The notes under the pieces were generated by a model. It ran no database searches, was not told the DNA's origin, and saw nothing but the letters and a program-made list of their open reading frames with translations. From assembly GCA_001725355.1 (NCBI GenBank), contig MEGD01000029.1, positions 22,456-86,455 of the forward strand: a stretch of 64,000 nucleotides of DNA, read 5' to 3'. The position numbers and the translations under genes were made by a program. The stretch comes from Novosphingobium sp. SCN 66-18. GTDB lineage: Bacteria; Pseudomonadota; Alphaproteobacteria; Sphingomonadales; Sphingomonadaceae. Shown in pieces: positions 34,764-44,656 of the stretch. How positions within the stretch are numbered: the stretch's first letter is position 1; the number at the start of each line of letters is the position of its first letter.

Positions 34764-35777
34764 ATGAGCAAGCCAACAGCCTTGCACAGCGTTAGCAGCT
34801 TTGCCGACCTCCCGGAACTCTATGCCGAACTCACTGCCACGCCGGATTTCGTGGCATCCTTCGGTGATCCCATCCCGCTTTCCATAGTGGAGCCGGGCGA
34901 CGAACCGGCCGAACATGCCATGCCCGATCCCATCGCGGCGCAGGCGGAATGCGGGGGCATCATCGCGGCCATTTTCGACCTTTTGGGCGATACGCGGCTG
35001 GACACGCTCGCCCCCGAATTGGCGTGGGGCTTCGTCAACAGCTTCCACTTTGTCGCGAACCGGCTTGAAGGCCGGGAGGATCGGCTTGCCGACACCTTGC
35101 GCGACATGGCCCGCCGTCTGGAGCCGGGCGAGGTGTTCACCAAGGAACTTGAGGACACCCAGCTTGAATGCCAGTCGGTCGCCGAACAGCGGGCCGCCAT
35201 GGAAGCGATGCGCGACTATGCGGCCGCGATGTATCGAACCTATGCCGGTCGCCCATGGTCGCCCGCCAAGGGTTCGCGCGCGTCCCATGTCACCACCGCC
35301 AGCCAGATTTCGGCGCTCGACTTCCTGCGTGCACGATCCGAACGGCGGCGCGACCGCTACGATCCGCAAGGCCCTGTCGTCGTCGTCTCCGGTCCGCAGG
35401 ACTGGCACGATTGGCGCATCATCTGGGGCCGTCTCGACCAGATCAGAACGCGCATTCCGAACATGGTGCTTGTCACCACCGGGCAGCGCCTTGGGGTGGA
35501 TGCAGCCGCCACCGCGTGGGCCGCGCAAAGGGGTGTCGTCTGCATCGCGTTCGGCCTCTATGGGAGCGGCAACGGCAAAGCCTTCCGCCGCAATCGCAAC
35601 ATTGCCGAGCTTAAGCCGGTCGAGGCGCTCTTGTGTGAAGGCTCGGGCATTCAGTCGAGCCTCTACGACCTGTTCAACCCGCAGCAGGGGCACCGTGTCC
35701 CGACCCATGTCTTCATGCGGGCGGATCAGGAACCCGCCGTGCCGATCAAGAAGAAGCGGCGCGTCATAGCAGCCTGA
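34764..35777 (+). CDS. DUF2493 (DprA/LOG-like Rossmann) protein
   Basis: 337 residues from the ATG at 34764, with AAGGA 9 bases upstream; an ATG at 34755 is an alternative. The N-terminal 180 residues are helical. The C-terminal part, VVVVSGPQDWHDWRIIWGRLDQIRTRIPNMVLVTTGQRLGVDAAATAWAAQRGV, is a nucleotide-binding Rossmann-like fold of the DUF2493 type related to DprA-like and SLOG proteins. It accompanies DUF736 on plasmids. The function is unestablished. Confidence 0.82.
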   Translation: MSKPTALHSVSSFADLPELYAELTATPDFVASFGDPIPLSIVEPGDEPAEHAMPDPIAAQAECGGIIAAIFDLLGDTRLDTLAPELAWGFVNSFHFVANRLEGREDRLADTLRDMARRLEPGEVFTKELEDTQLECQSVAEQRAAMEAMRDYAAAMYRTYAGRPWSPAKGSRASHVTTASQISALDFLRARSERRRDRYDPQGPVVVVSGPQDWHDWRIIWGRLDQIRTRIPNMVLVTTGQRLGVDAAATAWAAQRGVVCIAFGLYGSGNGKAFRRNRNIAELKPVEALLCEGSGIQSSLYDLFNPQQGHRVPTHVFMRADQEPAVPIKKKRRVIAA

Positions 35778-35927
35778 TCAATCAAGCCACCAAAAGAGAA
35801 GCCGGGGCGGGCGACCGCTCCCGGCCCTTTGTCGTGCTTGTCGCACGGTCAAGGGAAACCCGAACGGTTTCCCCCACGTCGCTCCTTTTGCCGGGCGTGC
35901 CGCCCGCCAACGTCGCTCCCCTTTCCG

Positions 35928-36254
35928 CTAAGGATGCACGGTCTTGGAGGCATCCTCACCACCAGCGGGGGCAGCGGTCGCGCGCTTGCGGGGCGATCCG
36001 GCGGGCGCCTCACCCTGGACAGCGGGCGCTGCCAACCCCTTGAGCGCGGCAATGGCAGCGCCACCGCCGACCCGGATTGCCTGACCCAGCACATCGCGAA
36101 ACTCGCGCTCGCTCAGCCGTTCGACCGGCAATTCCGTCACCAGCTTTCCATAATGCGCGCGCAATCCGCGCCGCACCGTCTCCGCTTCCCGCGCGAGACT
36201 ATGCTGATCGGCTTCAATCTTCGCGAGCCGCTCACCTTCCGTCATCCTGGGCAT
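35928..36254 (-). CDS. Small mobilisation-region protein, unknown
   Basis: 108 residues from the ATG at 36254. The core (MTEGERLAKIEADQHSLAREAETVRRGLRAHYGKLVTELPVERLSEREFRDVLGQAIRVGGGAAI) is helical with a basic, proline-rich tail. Proteins of this size and pattern sit between DUF2493 and relaxase genes on sphingomonad plasmids. The opposite orientation to its neighbours and the position beside the putative oriT suggest an accessory mobilisation role, but this is inference. Confidence 0.6.
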   Translation of the reverse strand: MPRMTEGERLAKIEADQHSLAREAETVRRGLRAHYGKLVTELPVERLSEREFRDVLGQAIRVGGGAAIAALKGLAAPAVQGEAPAGSPRKRATAAPAGGEDASKTVHP

Positions 36255-36315
36255 TCGTTGAACTCCTTCGAAAGGGAGGTCTGCCCGCCGCCCTCGACTA
36301 TCCATCAAGGACACC

Positions 36316-36721
36316 AGCTATGCAATGCTCTCCCCATCAGCGGCGCGGATTTGCCTTGGACCGGTTCCCGGCTGGGGAGGGCCGCCGCGATCCGAGTCGA
36401 GCAGGCGCAGCGGGCAAGCGCGCTGCGGAGGAGGGACGCACGCCGGAGGCGGTTGTAATGCACCCCACGCACCGGTGCTGCCGGCGCGAATCGCGTGGAT
36501 TTCCGCCGTTTTTTGTCGGCACAGTGCGGCAGTCGGTTCGGCACTGATCGGCTGCCGCTGGCAGCCAGCCTGTGCGGTATCGCCGGCTAAGTAGCTGATC
36601 AAGCTCGGCACTATGTGGCTGCCACCGGCAGTTCTGATAAATTGTTGAGATCGCAGCGTAATTCGACTATAAGGACGTCGCTTCACCACGTTGCTGGCGT
36701 GTCGGACAAGGAGTCCGCCGC
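36316..36721. other. Candidate origin of transfer (oriT) region
   Basis: About 400 bp without a gene between the divergent small protein and the ribbon-helix-helix / TraD / relaxase genes. It holds a perfect hairpin GGCTGCC-GCT-GGCAGCC (36550-36566), a related one CTGCC-ACC-GGCAG (36619-36631), and three TCGGCAC repeats (36516, 36538, 36605), then an AT-rich stretch to 36700. Hairpins and short repeats directly upstream of relaxosome genes are typical of MobF oriT loci. The nick site is not identifiable. Confidence 0.45.
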
Positions 36722-37024
36722 TTGGCACGCATTACAATCCGCATAGACGACGACCTCTATGCGCGCCTTACAGTACAGGCGCGTAATGCCGGTCTCGGCG
36801 CCGCGACCTATTGTCGCGACATCCTTGAGCGCTTCGAAGGCACCGACCCATCGGGCTATCATGCCCGGTTCGACGAGCTCCACGCGACCGCCATCCAGGC
36901 CTTCGCGATCCTCGCGACGTCGGTGGGTGAGCGTTCTCCCGACATCCTCCAGAAGGGGTTGGGCGAAGCCCGCCGCCTCCTCCGTGAAAGGGGACTGCTC
37001 GATCCCGAGCAGGATCGGCCATGA
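36722..37024 (+). CDS. Ribbon-helix-helix relaxosome accessory protein
   Basis: 100 residues starting at a TTG at 36722 preceded by AAGGAG. The N-terminus ARITIRIDDDLYARLTVQARNAGLGAATYCRDIL is a typical CopG/Arc ribbon-helix-helix DNA-binding domain; the C-terminus is helical. Its stop overlaps the TraD start by 4 bp (ATGA), placing it in the mobilisation operon, where it likely binds oriT and aids the relaxase, in the manner of TrwA-type proteins. Confidence 0.75.
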   Translation: MARITIRIDDDLYARLTVQARNAGLGAATYCRDILERFEGTDPSGYHARFDELHATAIQAFAILATSVGERSPDILQKGLGEARRLLRERGLLDPEQDRP

Positions 37025-39069
37025 GCATCTTCCGCCACGATACGCTCGGCTCTTGGACGAGGGGCGGCCAGGCCATTGTCCATAACGTCCGTATGACTAC
37101 CCAGGTCTTCTATCAGACCTTCCTGGCCGGGCTGGTAATCTGGATCGGTGGCACCGTCTGGTACGCGCTCGAAAAGTCGTCCGAATATGAGCGCTTCGTG
37201 ATGCTGAAGGTCACGCAGGCCTACTTCATGGGCGACACGCTTCCCGGCAATGCCACCCCGATCTTGTTCAAGACGCCGGGCGGCAAGCAATACTGGACCA
37301 CACCCAAAGGGCTGGTCAGTTCTGGCGTCGCGCACAAAACCCTCGCCGTTTTCGAGACCTATCTCCTCCGCGGCGCGCTGCTCTCCGGTCTGTTCGCGCT
37401 CGCCATGCTCGGGTGGGCCTGGTTCTATTTTACCCGCATGGGGAGGGGGCTCGGCTCCAATCAGTTCCTGCGCGGCGCGCGCTTCTGCACGGTGCGCCAG
37501 GTCCGCCGGGCACTGTGGCGCTATGCCAAGGGCAGCTTCGACATTGGCGGGGTCAATGTCCCCGACGCCTTCGAGCCGGAACACATCCTCATCTGTGGCG
37601 CCCCCGGTACCGGCAAGACCAACATCATCGTCAAGATGCTCGACGGCATTCGCAAGCGGAAGCGACGCGCGATCGTCTACGACACCGCCGGGACCTTCGT
37701 GGAGAAATTCTATCGGCCGGGGATCGACGTGCTGCTCAATCCTCTCGACGCCCGGGCCGACTGCTGGTCGCCCTGGGTCGATGTGCCGCGGGACTATCAC
37801 TACGACCAGATCGCCGAGTCCACGATCCCCGACAAGGCTGGCGATCCCTTCTGGGCGAAGGCAGCGCGTGGCACGCTGGTCGCCGTCATGCGGAAGCTGG
37901 CGCGGCAGGAGCGTACCCTTGTCTCGATCCTGCTCGACACGCTGCTCCGCTCCAAATTGAAGGAGCTTGCCGCCTTTGCCGCCGGCACCGATGCGGCGGC
38001 CTTCATCTCGACCGAGGGTGAGCGCACCAGCGCCGGCATCCAGGCAGAGCTCGCCTCGGTGATGCGCAGCTTCTCCTATCTCGACGACACCGCCGATGGC
38101 TTTTCGATCCGCGACTGGGTCGCCAACGAGAAGGACGACAGCTGGCTCTTCATCACCGTCAAGGCGGACCAGCTTCCCTCGCTGCGCCCCCTGATCACGG
38201 TGTGGCTCGATATCGCGATCAGCGCGATCATGAGCATGACGCCCGATCGCAACCGACGCCTCTATTGCGTGATCGACGAGCTTCCCACGCTCCAGCGTCT
38301 GCCCTCGCTCGGCGACTTCCTCGCCCGCGCGCGGAAATATGGTGGCTGCGGCATCCTCGGCTTCCAGAGCTACCCGCAACTCGAAGCCACCTACGGCATC
38401 CAGGATGCCGCCGCGATCACCGGCTACTGCTCAACCTGGGTGGCGCTGCGCGCCAACGATACCCCCACCGCAAAGCATGTCAGCGAGAACCTCGGGCAGG
38501 TCGAACAGATCGAAGCCAATGAAGGCATGTCCTATGGCGTGAACGACATGCGCGACGGTGTGAACCTCTCACGCATGCAGGTGACCCGCCCATTGGTCAT
38601 GCACACCGAGGTCACCAACCTGCCGAACCTCATGGGTTATTTGCGGTTCGGGCGCAGCCTGCCGGTGGTCCGCTTCGAGGACAGTTACAACAAGGTGGCA
38701 TCCCTCGCTGACGCTTTCGAGGAGCGCCAAACCGCACCGGTGCGGATGGCTGTGCCGGAGCCCACAGTGTCCCCCGCGCCGGCATCGTCGCGAACACCGG
38801 CCGCGCCGGAGGCGCCTTCCGCGAAGCGACGTCGCGCGATCCAACCTGATCCCAGTGCTGCGCTACCACTTGTTGCGCCAGAAGAAGCGATGGATCCGGA
38901 AATCCCGCCAGCGAAAGACGAGCCTAGCCCACCTTCACCACGCACTGCGGAGAAAGGGGAAGCGACCGACCCGCCGCCTACACTCGAGCTGTTCGGCAAG
39001 CCGGCCGGCTTCCGCCTCAGCCAACACGGCCGCCATGAAGGCGCCCGCAACGCAGCGAGGCCGGCATGA
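37021..39069 (+). CDS. traD: Type IV coupling protein (TraD/VirD4-type)
   Basis: 682 residues. Two membrane helices (about 28-48 and 112-135) are followed by a P-loop ATPase with Walker A GAPGTGKT (193-200) and Walker B CVIDELPTL (about 416-424). The domain reads through YDTAGTFVEKFY, LNPLDARADCWSPW and RARKYGGCGILGFQS, characteristic of TraD_N/TrwB-like coupling proteins. The C-terminal 110 residues are a proline-rich tail, probably the relaxase-recognition part. It joins the relaxosome to a type IV secretion channel, which is not encoded in this window. It overlaps traA by 4 bp. Confidence 0.92.
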   Translation: MSIFRHDTLGSWTRGGQAIVHNVRMTTQVFYQTFLAGLVIWIGGTVWYALEKSSEYERFVMLKVTQAYFMGDTLPGNATPILFKTPGGKQYWTTPKGLVSSGVAHKTLAVFETYLLRGALLSGLFALAMLGWAWFYFTRMGRGLGSNQFLRGARFCTVRQVRRALWRYAKGSFDIGGVNVPDAFEPEHILICGAPGTGKTNIIVKMLDGIRKRKRRAIVYDTAGTFVEKFYRPGIDVLLNPLDARADCWSPWVDVPRDYHYDQIAESTIPDKAGDPFWAKAARGTLVAVMRKLARQERTLVSILLDTLLRSKLKELAAFAAGTDAAAFISTEGERTSAGIQAELASVMRSFSYLDDTADGFSIRDWVANEKDDSWLFITVKADQLPSLRPLITVWLDIAISAIMSMTPDRNRRLYCVIDELPTLQRLPSLGDFLARARKYGGCGILGFQSYPQLEATYGIQDAAAITGYCSTWVALRANDTPTAKHVSENLGQVEQIEANEGMSYGVNDMRDGVNLSRMQVTRPLVMHTEVTNLPNLMGYLRFGRSLPVVRFEDSYNKVASLADAFEERQTAPVRMAVPEPTVSPAPASSRTPAAPEAPSAKRRRAIQPDPSAALPLVAPEEAMDPEIPPAKDEPSPPSPRTAEKGEATDPPPTLELFGKPAGFRLSQHGRHEGARNAARPA

Positions 39070-42050
39070 TCAACCCGATCCGGCTCAAGGGCAAACCCGC
39101 CAACATCGCACGCTATTATACGGTCGGCGATTATTACACTAAAGGACCCGAGGAGCAGTCCCAATGGGGCGGGAAGATCGCTGCCGAACTCGGCCTGGAG
39201 GGCGAGGTCGATCCCGGCACCTTCAAGGAATTGCTCGCCGGTAAGGTCGGCGAGCAGCAGCTTGGCCGTCGGCGCAAGGATGGCGAGATCCAGCATCATC
39301 CCGGATGGGACTTCGCCGTGAACGCGCCCAAATCGGTGTCGATCATGGCTCTGGTGGCGAATGACGAGCGGATCGTCGACGCCCATGAAGGGGCCGTCTC
39401 GGCGGCGCTCTCCTATCTGGAAGAACATGCGCTCATGCGCCATCGCGTGAACGGCGAAGTCACCGAGAGGACGACTGGGCGTCTGATCTGGGCGCGCTTC
39501 ACCGAGCATGCGTCTCGCGAACTCGATCCGCACCTTCACACCCATGTCGTCGTCATGAACATCACCGATGAGCGGGATGGCGCTAGAAAGGTTAGCCTCG
39601 AAACCCGGGCCATGTTCGCCGAGCAGATGACGGCTGGGCAGGTCTATCGGAATGAGCTTGCCCACCTCTTGCGAGTGCGGGGCTACGACATTGAGTTCGA
39701 TCCGCGCCGGGGCCTGTTCGAGATCCGGGGTGTGCCCAAGGGCCTGATCGCCGATATGTCCCAACGGGCCGAGCAGATCGATGCGCATGCGAAAGAGCAT
39801 GGTCTGGGTGGGCAGGCGGGACGTCAGAAATCCTTCTACGTCACCCGCGGACCCAAGCAGAAAGTGTCGCTCGAAGGGCTTCACGAGCGGTGGCATGGGC
39901 GCATGGGACAACAGGCCGAAGCGGTGCGGCAAATCCGCGCCGACGCCGAGAAGATCGGTGAGCGCCAGGTGGACGTGGAGGCACCGACCGCAGCCCGGGC
40001 AATGCTGTTCGGTATCCGGCAATCGGAAGGCAAGGAGGCGGTCAACAATCTCGGCCGGCTGTTGCAGACAGCGCTTGCCTCTCATGTCGGCGAGGTTCGC
40101 CTGTCGGATGTGCGTCCCGTTGTTGAGGAGCATCAAGCTCGCGAGAAGCTGCTCGCAACGCACGAGCGAACGGGCGACGAGATCCACACGCGGGGCCGAA
40201 CAACCCGCAAGACCGCTCGGCTTGAAATCGCGCTATCGGATCAGCTGGCGCTTGCGCTGAACGATGCCCGGCCGTTGGCGTCTGTCGAGGCGTTGCGCGA
40301 CGCCGGGGTCGCCCGCGACCTCAAACCTGAACAGCGGACAGCGCTCCTCCATCTTGGCACATCCGAGCACCGGGTCGTCGCGGTGCATGGCGTTGCTGGC
40401 TCGGGCAAGTCGACGATCATCGGTGCGTTGCGTGAGGCCGTGGGGGACGGGGCGACGCTGATCGCCCTTGCTCCCACATCCTCTGCCGCCAGCGAACTGG
40501 GACTAAAGGCCAGTATCGAGTCGCGCACGGTGGCGAGCCTGCTTGCTACCGGGGGAGCGAATCTCGACGACAGCCATGTCCTTGTTGTCGACGAGGCGGG
40601 CCAGCTCGGCAACCGGCAAGCGATGCGGCTGCTCGAGATCAGCCGTGCCACCGGAGCGCGTCTGATCCTGCTCGGCGATACGCGGCAGACAGGAGCGATC
40701 GAGCAGGGCAAACCCTTCTGGTTGATGATGCGGCTCGGCATGCCAAAGGCCGAGCTCAAGGATCCCGTCCGTCAGGAGAACGAGGGGATCATGCAGGCGG
40801 TCCGGCTCGCCCGCCTTCAGAACTACGACGGATCGCTCAAGGCGCTCGAGTCGGTCACAAGTGGCGCGAACAGTGAGGACCTTGCCAAGGCGCTGGTCGC
40901 CGACTGGACGAGGTTGAGCCCCGAGCAGCGGGCCAAGACCAACATCCTCGTCCTCGAGAACGCGACCCGTCTGATTGTCAACACGCGGATCCGCGAGGTG
41001 CTGAAAACGGAGGGCGGGCTGGCTGCTGAAGAAGCTCGGCTGTCGATCCTGTCGCCGTCGGGCATGACGGACCAGGAGAAGCATTTCGCGCACTTCTATT
41101 CCCGAGGCCAAGTCGTCGTGTTCTCCCGCGACAACGCCGGTCTCGGCGTCGCCCAAGACGCCGAATACAAGGTGGTCGGGATCGGGCGGGACGCGCGCGG
41201 TCGCCAGACGGTCAATCTGGTCGACGAGCACGGCAGGACGATCCAGTGGGATCCTCGGCTCGGCCGCGCCTCTCAGATCAACGTGTTCAAGGAGGAGCGG
41301 CGGGACCTCGCCGCTGGGGACCGTATTCAGTGGCGCTTGGTCAGCAAGGAGCTTGGCCTCAAAAACGCCGAACGCGGCACGGTGGAACGCCTCGACGGCC
41401 CGGTTGCAACGATCCGATGGGATCGGGGCGGGCGAAGCCAAGAGATTGACCTGTCTCAGCACAAAACCTGGGACCACGGCTACGGCGAAACCGTCTACTC
41501 GGCTCAATCCAAGACCTACGATCGGGTCTATGTCCTGGCACCCGTCAACTCACCACTCGTGACGGGCCAGAACTACTACACAGCGATCACGCGGGCCCGC
41601 TTTGGAGCGCGGCTCTGGACGGAGGATCGGGAACGACTGGTCGATCGGCTCAGGACCCGATCGGGCGAGAAGACGTCCTCGCTTCAGGGATTGGACCGAA
41701 TTGAGCGGGACAGCGTCAAGGGGCGTGCAGCCCAACATGGAGAGCGTTGGGACCGGCTTCGCGAGGAGCAACGCTCTCAGCGGGAGGCGCGAAAACGTCG
41801 ACTGCAAGCCGATCAGGCGGAGCGGTCGGCACCTCCAAGAGACAGCCTTGCGGCTTATTTTGCCGATCGGGCGCAGGCTGCCGCGAGATCGCTGGATCTG
41901 TGGCTCTCCAGTCTGCTTGAACGCGCCCGCGGCGGCGTCGATCGTGTGGGAGACGGTCGAAACGCTCATCAAGCACAGGCTCCATTAACACCCCGGCCAG
42001 AACGAGCCCCATCGCACGGGGACGAGAATGGAGGTGGTCATGGCCGCTAA
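39066..42050 (+). CDS. traA: MobF relaxase-helicase (TraA/TrwC-type)
   Basis: 994 residues. The TrwC relaxase domain has N-terminal tyrosines (Y17-Y18, Y23-Y24) and the 3H motif H148...H156-L-H-T-H160. A RecD-like helicase follows with Walker A GVAGSGKS (442-449), VLVVDEAGQL and ILLGDTRQ. The C-terminal 150 residues are charged and basic. The protein nicks oriT, stays covalently bound and unwinds the strand for transfer. It overlaps traD by 4 bp and the lytic transglycosylase by 11 bp. Although the island's own integrase is broken, this gene looks intact. Confidence 0.93.
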   Translation: MINPIRLKGKPANIARYYTVGDYYTKGPEEQSQWGGKIAAELGLEGEVDPGTFKELLAGKVGEQQLGRRRKDGEIQHHPGWDFAVNAPKSVSIMALVANDERIVDAHEGAVSAALSYLEEHALMRHRVNGEVTERTTGRLIWARFTEHASRELDPHLHTHVVVMNITDERDGARKVSLETRAMFAEQMTAGQVYRNELAHLLRVRGYDIEFDPRRGLFEIRGVPKGLIADMSQRAEQIDAHAKEHGLGGQAGRQKSFYVTRGPKQKVSLEGLHERWHGRMGQQAEAVRQIRADAEKIGERQVDVEAPTAARAMLFGIRQSEGKEAVNNLGRLLQTALASHVGEVRLSDVRPVVEEHQAREKLLATHERTGDEIHTRGRTTRKTARLEIALSDQLALALNDARPLASVEALRDAGVARDLKPEQRTALLHLGTSEHRVVAVHGVAGSGKSTIIGALREAVGDGATLIALAPTSSAASELGLKASIESRTVASLLATGGANLDDSHVLVVDEAGQLGNRQAMRLLEISRATGARLILLGDTRQTGAIEQGKPFWLMMRLGMPKAELKDPVRQENEGIMQAVRLARLQNYDGSLKALESVTSGANSEDLAKALVADWTRLSPEQRAKTNILVLENATRLIVNTRIREVLKTEGGLAAEEARLSILSPSGMTDQEKHFAHFYSRGQVVVFSRDNAGLGVAQDAEYKVVGIGRDARGRQTVNLVDEHGRTIQWDPRLGRASQINVFKEERRDLAAGDRIQWRLVSKELGLKNAERGTVERLDGPVATIRWDRGGRSQEIDLSQHKTWDHGYGETVYSAQSKTYDRVYVLAPVNSPLVTGQNYYTAITRARFGARLWTEDRERLVDRLRTRSGEKTSSLQGLDRIERDSVKGRAAQHGERWDRLREEQRSQREARKRRLQADQAERSAPPRDSLAAYFADRAQAAARSLDLWLSSLLERARGGVDRVGDGRNAHQAQAPLTPRPERAPSHGDENGGGHGR

Positions 42051-42552
42051 CCGCTTGCGATTCGCGAGGCTGGTTCTGCCGGCGATTCTCACTCTATCCT
42101 TCCAACCGACCAGCGCGGCGGTGAGATCGCCTCCCGAGCACGAGGCCCGTCTCGGCGCATGTATTCGCGATGCCGCGGGCGGTCGTGTCTGGCTGGAAAA
42201 GACGCTGTGGGGCCTGCGCGACCAGGAGGGTGGCTGGGTCGGTGCGGAGGTACCGAACAGCAACGGTAGCCATGATCTTGGACCGCTCCAGGTTAACAGC
42301 TTTTGGGTACCGAAGCTCTCGAAACTGACCGGCCGTCCGCTGGCTCAGGTTCGCGAATGGCTGATAAACGATCCGTGTTTCAATGTGCAGGCCGCGCGCT
42401 GGATATTTCTTTCGGCCTTGTCGGTGACAGGCGCTTACTGGAAGGCGATAGGCGTGTATCATAGCCCAACACGCTGGCGGCAAAGGCAATACGTGGCGAG
42501 CGTCGCCGGGCACCTCCAGCGCCGGTACGGCTTACGGATCTTCCAGCAATGA
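42040..42552 (+). CDS. VirB1-like lytic transglycosylase
   Basis: 170 residues from the ATG at 42040, with GGAGG 5 bases upstream (an ATG at 42028 would place this site inside the gene). A signal peptide ends near TSAA (residue 30). The SLT-like core LRDQEGGWVGAEVPNSNGSHDLGPLQVNSFW has catalytic E and the GPLQ motif; VYHSPTRWRQRQYV follows. It locally cuts peptidoglycan for conjugation machinery. It is the last gene of the transfer operon. Confidence 0.82.
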   Translation: MAANRLRFARLVLPAILTLSFQPTSAAVRSPPEHEARLGACIRDAAGGRVWLEKTLWGLRDQEGGWVGAEVPNSNGSHDLGPLQVNSFWVPKLSKLTGRPLAQVREWLINDPCFNVQAARWIFLSALSVTGAYWKAIGVYHSPTRWRQRQYVASVAGHLQRRYGLRIFQQ

Positions 42553-43157
42553 GACGGAAGAAGGGGCTTCACGTACAGCCAATTAATTGCCGTATGGTAT
42601 CGAAAATGGCAGTAGTTTGTTCATTCGTGTCCGCGCTGGATTCACTGCAGGATCAGTACATAATTGGCTATCGATTAACTTCTTGCTAGTCGGGGTAATG
42701 AAATTGTGCGCCGATTACCATCGGTAAGTGCTATTTTGGGCACGCGAGCGGGTGTTATCGGCACTGAAATTCCCAAAGCGGCACTATAGTACCTCCCCCC
42801 TTGCAGCGTGGAATCTTCTGGCTCAGCGTGAGCCTTTGGTGGGCAGGCCTCCAAGATTTGGAGCGAAGCGATGAACGATTCGACCTGAACTAAGGACCCT
42901 TGACGCAAGGTTATCCGCATCATTGCCATTGAACTTGGCGCTGCTGGGAACACAGAGGGTAAAATTCGTTGCCCTCGCCCATGTGCTGCAATCCCATGCT
43001 GTTCCCGGCTGATCGCTGCCATTGCCTCCATCCACCAGGGTTACGCGCCCTGCACGAGTGGACACTTCGCTACTGAAACAGCTCATGTCCGGTCTGCCAG
43101 ACCGCCCCTTGCGGGTCCACAGGGGGCGTGCACACTATGATTTGAAGAGAATGACCC
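42553..43157. other. Intergenic region, 605 bp, no supported gene
   Basis: The first 170 bases are AT-rich, the remainder of mixed composition. Short minus-strand readings (such as 42823-43086) have no recognisable features. It could be the remains of an older insertion, but I cannot identify one. Confidence 0.4.
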
Positions 43158-43360
43158 ATGAACAATCCTGACCGTATCATACGCCTCAAAACCGTCCTTG
43201 CCCGTACCGGGCTGTCCCGCACGACGCTCTACCGCAAGAGGGGCGAAGGCCCTTCCCGCGCCAAGTTAAGACAAGCATCCACGGGGTCGGGTGGAGAGAG
43301 TCTGCCATCAATCGTTGGATCGCCGATCCGGCTGGCTATCGCGAGGAACAGGGCATTTGA
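43158..43360 (+). pseudogene. AlpA-family regulator, frameshifted
   Basis: The start MNNPDRIIRLKTVLARTGLSRTTLYRK is a typical AlpA/MerR-like winged helix. A missing base near 43250 shifts the frame; restoring it gives SIHGVGWRESAINRWIADPAGYREEQGI and a stop at 43358-43360, completing a normal 67-residue AlpA protein. As encoded, translation would run on in the wrong frame to 43406. AlpA proteins switch on excision or integrase genes of P4-type elements; this one converges on a broken integrase. Confidence 0.8.
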
Positions 43361-43427
43361 TCCAGGCGACGCGTCCTGCCTGCTCAGGGCCAGGGCGCGG
43401 CGATAATGGGCCTTCAATCAGGAAAAT

Positions 43428-44656
43428 TTATCTGTCGGCCATGTTGCACTGGCCGGCTACGGCTTTTTGTCCGTTGCGTAGTAAGTCAAGATGGTCGGAC
43501 CAGTGCTGCATCATCCGTATCCGCTCATCCTAATATTCGCCCCGCGCGTACGCGCGGCGAACCGCGTTATTGTCGCAGTGGGCAAGTTGGCGTTCGATCG
43601 CATCGGGATGCCATAGCCCTATCTCATTAAGTAGGGTTGCTGCCGTGGAGCGGAAGCCGTGGCCTGTCATCTTGTCCTTTGCGAAGCCCATGCCTCGCAA
43701 GGCGGCATTGATGGTGTTCTACGACATTGGTCGGTCCACCGAACGGAGCGACGGGAACACAAAGCGGCTATATTCTGTGTCATGCTCCACAGTGGCGATG
43801 AGAGCCAATGCCTGCCTAGAGAGGGGAACGGCGTGGACGCGGCGCATCTTGGTCTTGTGTGCCGGGATGGTCCACAATGCCCTGTCGAAATCGAAGTCGG
43901 CCCATTCGGCGTGGCGGAGCTCACCGGAGCGCACGAACACATGCGGCAGCAGTCGAAGGGCCGTCCTGGTACTAGGATGTCCCTCGAACGCTTCGATAGC
44001 GCGCAACAGGACGCCAACCCCCGTCTGAACTGGTGATGGCTGCGCGGTGGACCGGCTGGGGGGAGATCAGCGCGCCGCGGAGATCGGCTGCGACATCACG
44101 CTCGGCCCGCGCCGTGGCGATGGCGTAGCGAAAGATCTGACTACAGGTGCTACGAAGCCGCTTGGCGGCTTCGTAGCGGCCCTTGCCCTCCATCTTGCGC
44201 AGCATGATCAAGATCTTTTGCGCGAAGATGGATGCGATGGGGCGCTTGCTAAGCGATTTATTTATGAAATCGAGCAGCCAGCGCAGCTTCTTCACGGTGA
44301 CGGAGGAGCGGCCTTCGCGCTCGACCTTCATGAGCCATTTTTCGGCAACCGCCTTGAAACTGTTTGCTAAGGCAATCGTGGCCGCGAGTCGATCGAGCTT
44401 CGCCTTCTCCGCAGGGTCTTCCCCCTTTGCCAGCACCCTGCGCGCGGCATCCCTTTGCGCGCGTGCGTCGGCAAGGCTGATGTTGGGATAGACCCCAAAG
44501 GCCAACGTCTTCTGCTTGCCCAGATAGCGGTAGTTCATGCGCCAGTAGAGCCCGCTATTGGGCGTCACATAGAGGAAACAAGCCATCGCTATCCGTAAGC
44601 TTGTACGGTTTGTTCTGGCCCTTGGCGTTTTTGATTGCAGCGGCGGTGAGTGCCAT
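43428..44656 (-). pseudogene. P4-type (DUF4102) prophage integrase, multiply broken
   Basis: The start MALTAAAIKNAKGQNKPYKLTDSDGL (ATG 44656) is the arm-binding domain of P4-type integrases. An extra base in an A/T run near 44576-44578 shifts the frame; the reading resumes as FLYVTPNSGLYWRMNYRYLGKQKTLAFGVYPNISLADARAQRD. A C5 run at 44018-44022 holds a second shift into RAIEAFEGHPSTRTALRLL...VFVRSGELRHAEW (box I). An in-frame TAG follows RPMS (about 43719), then GHGFRSTAATLLNEIG and the tyrosine region AVRRAYARGEY, with a second TAG before DERIRMMQHWSDHLDLL. With two frameshifts and two stop codons it cannot be functional. Confidence 0.88.
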
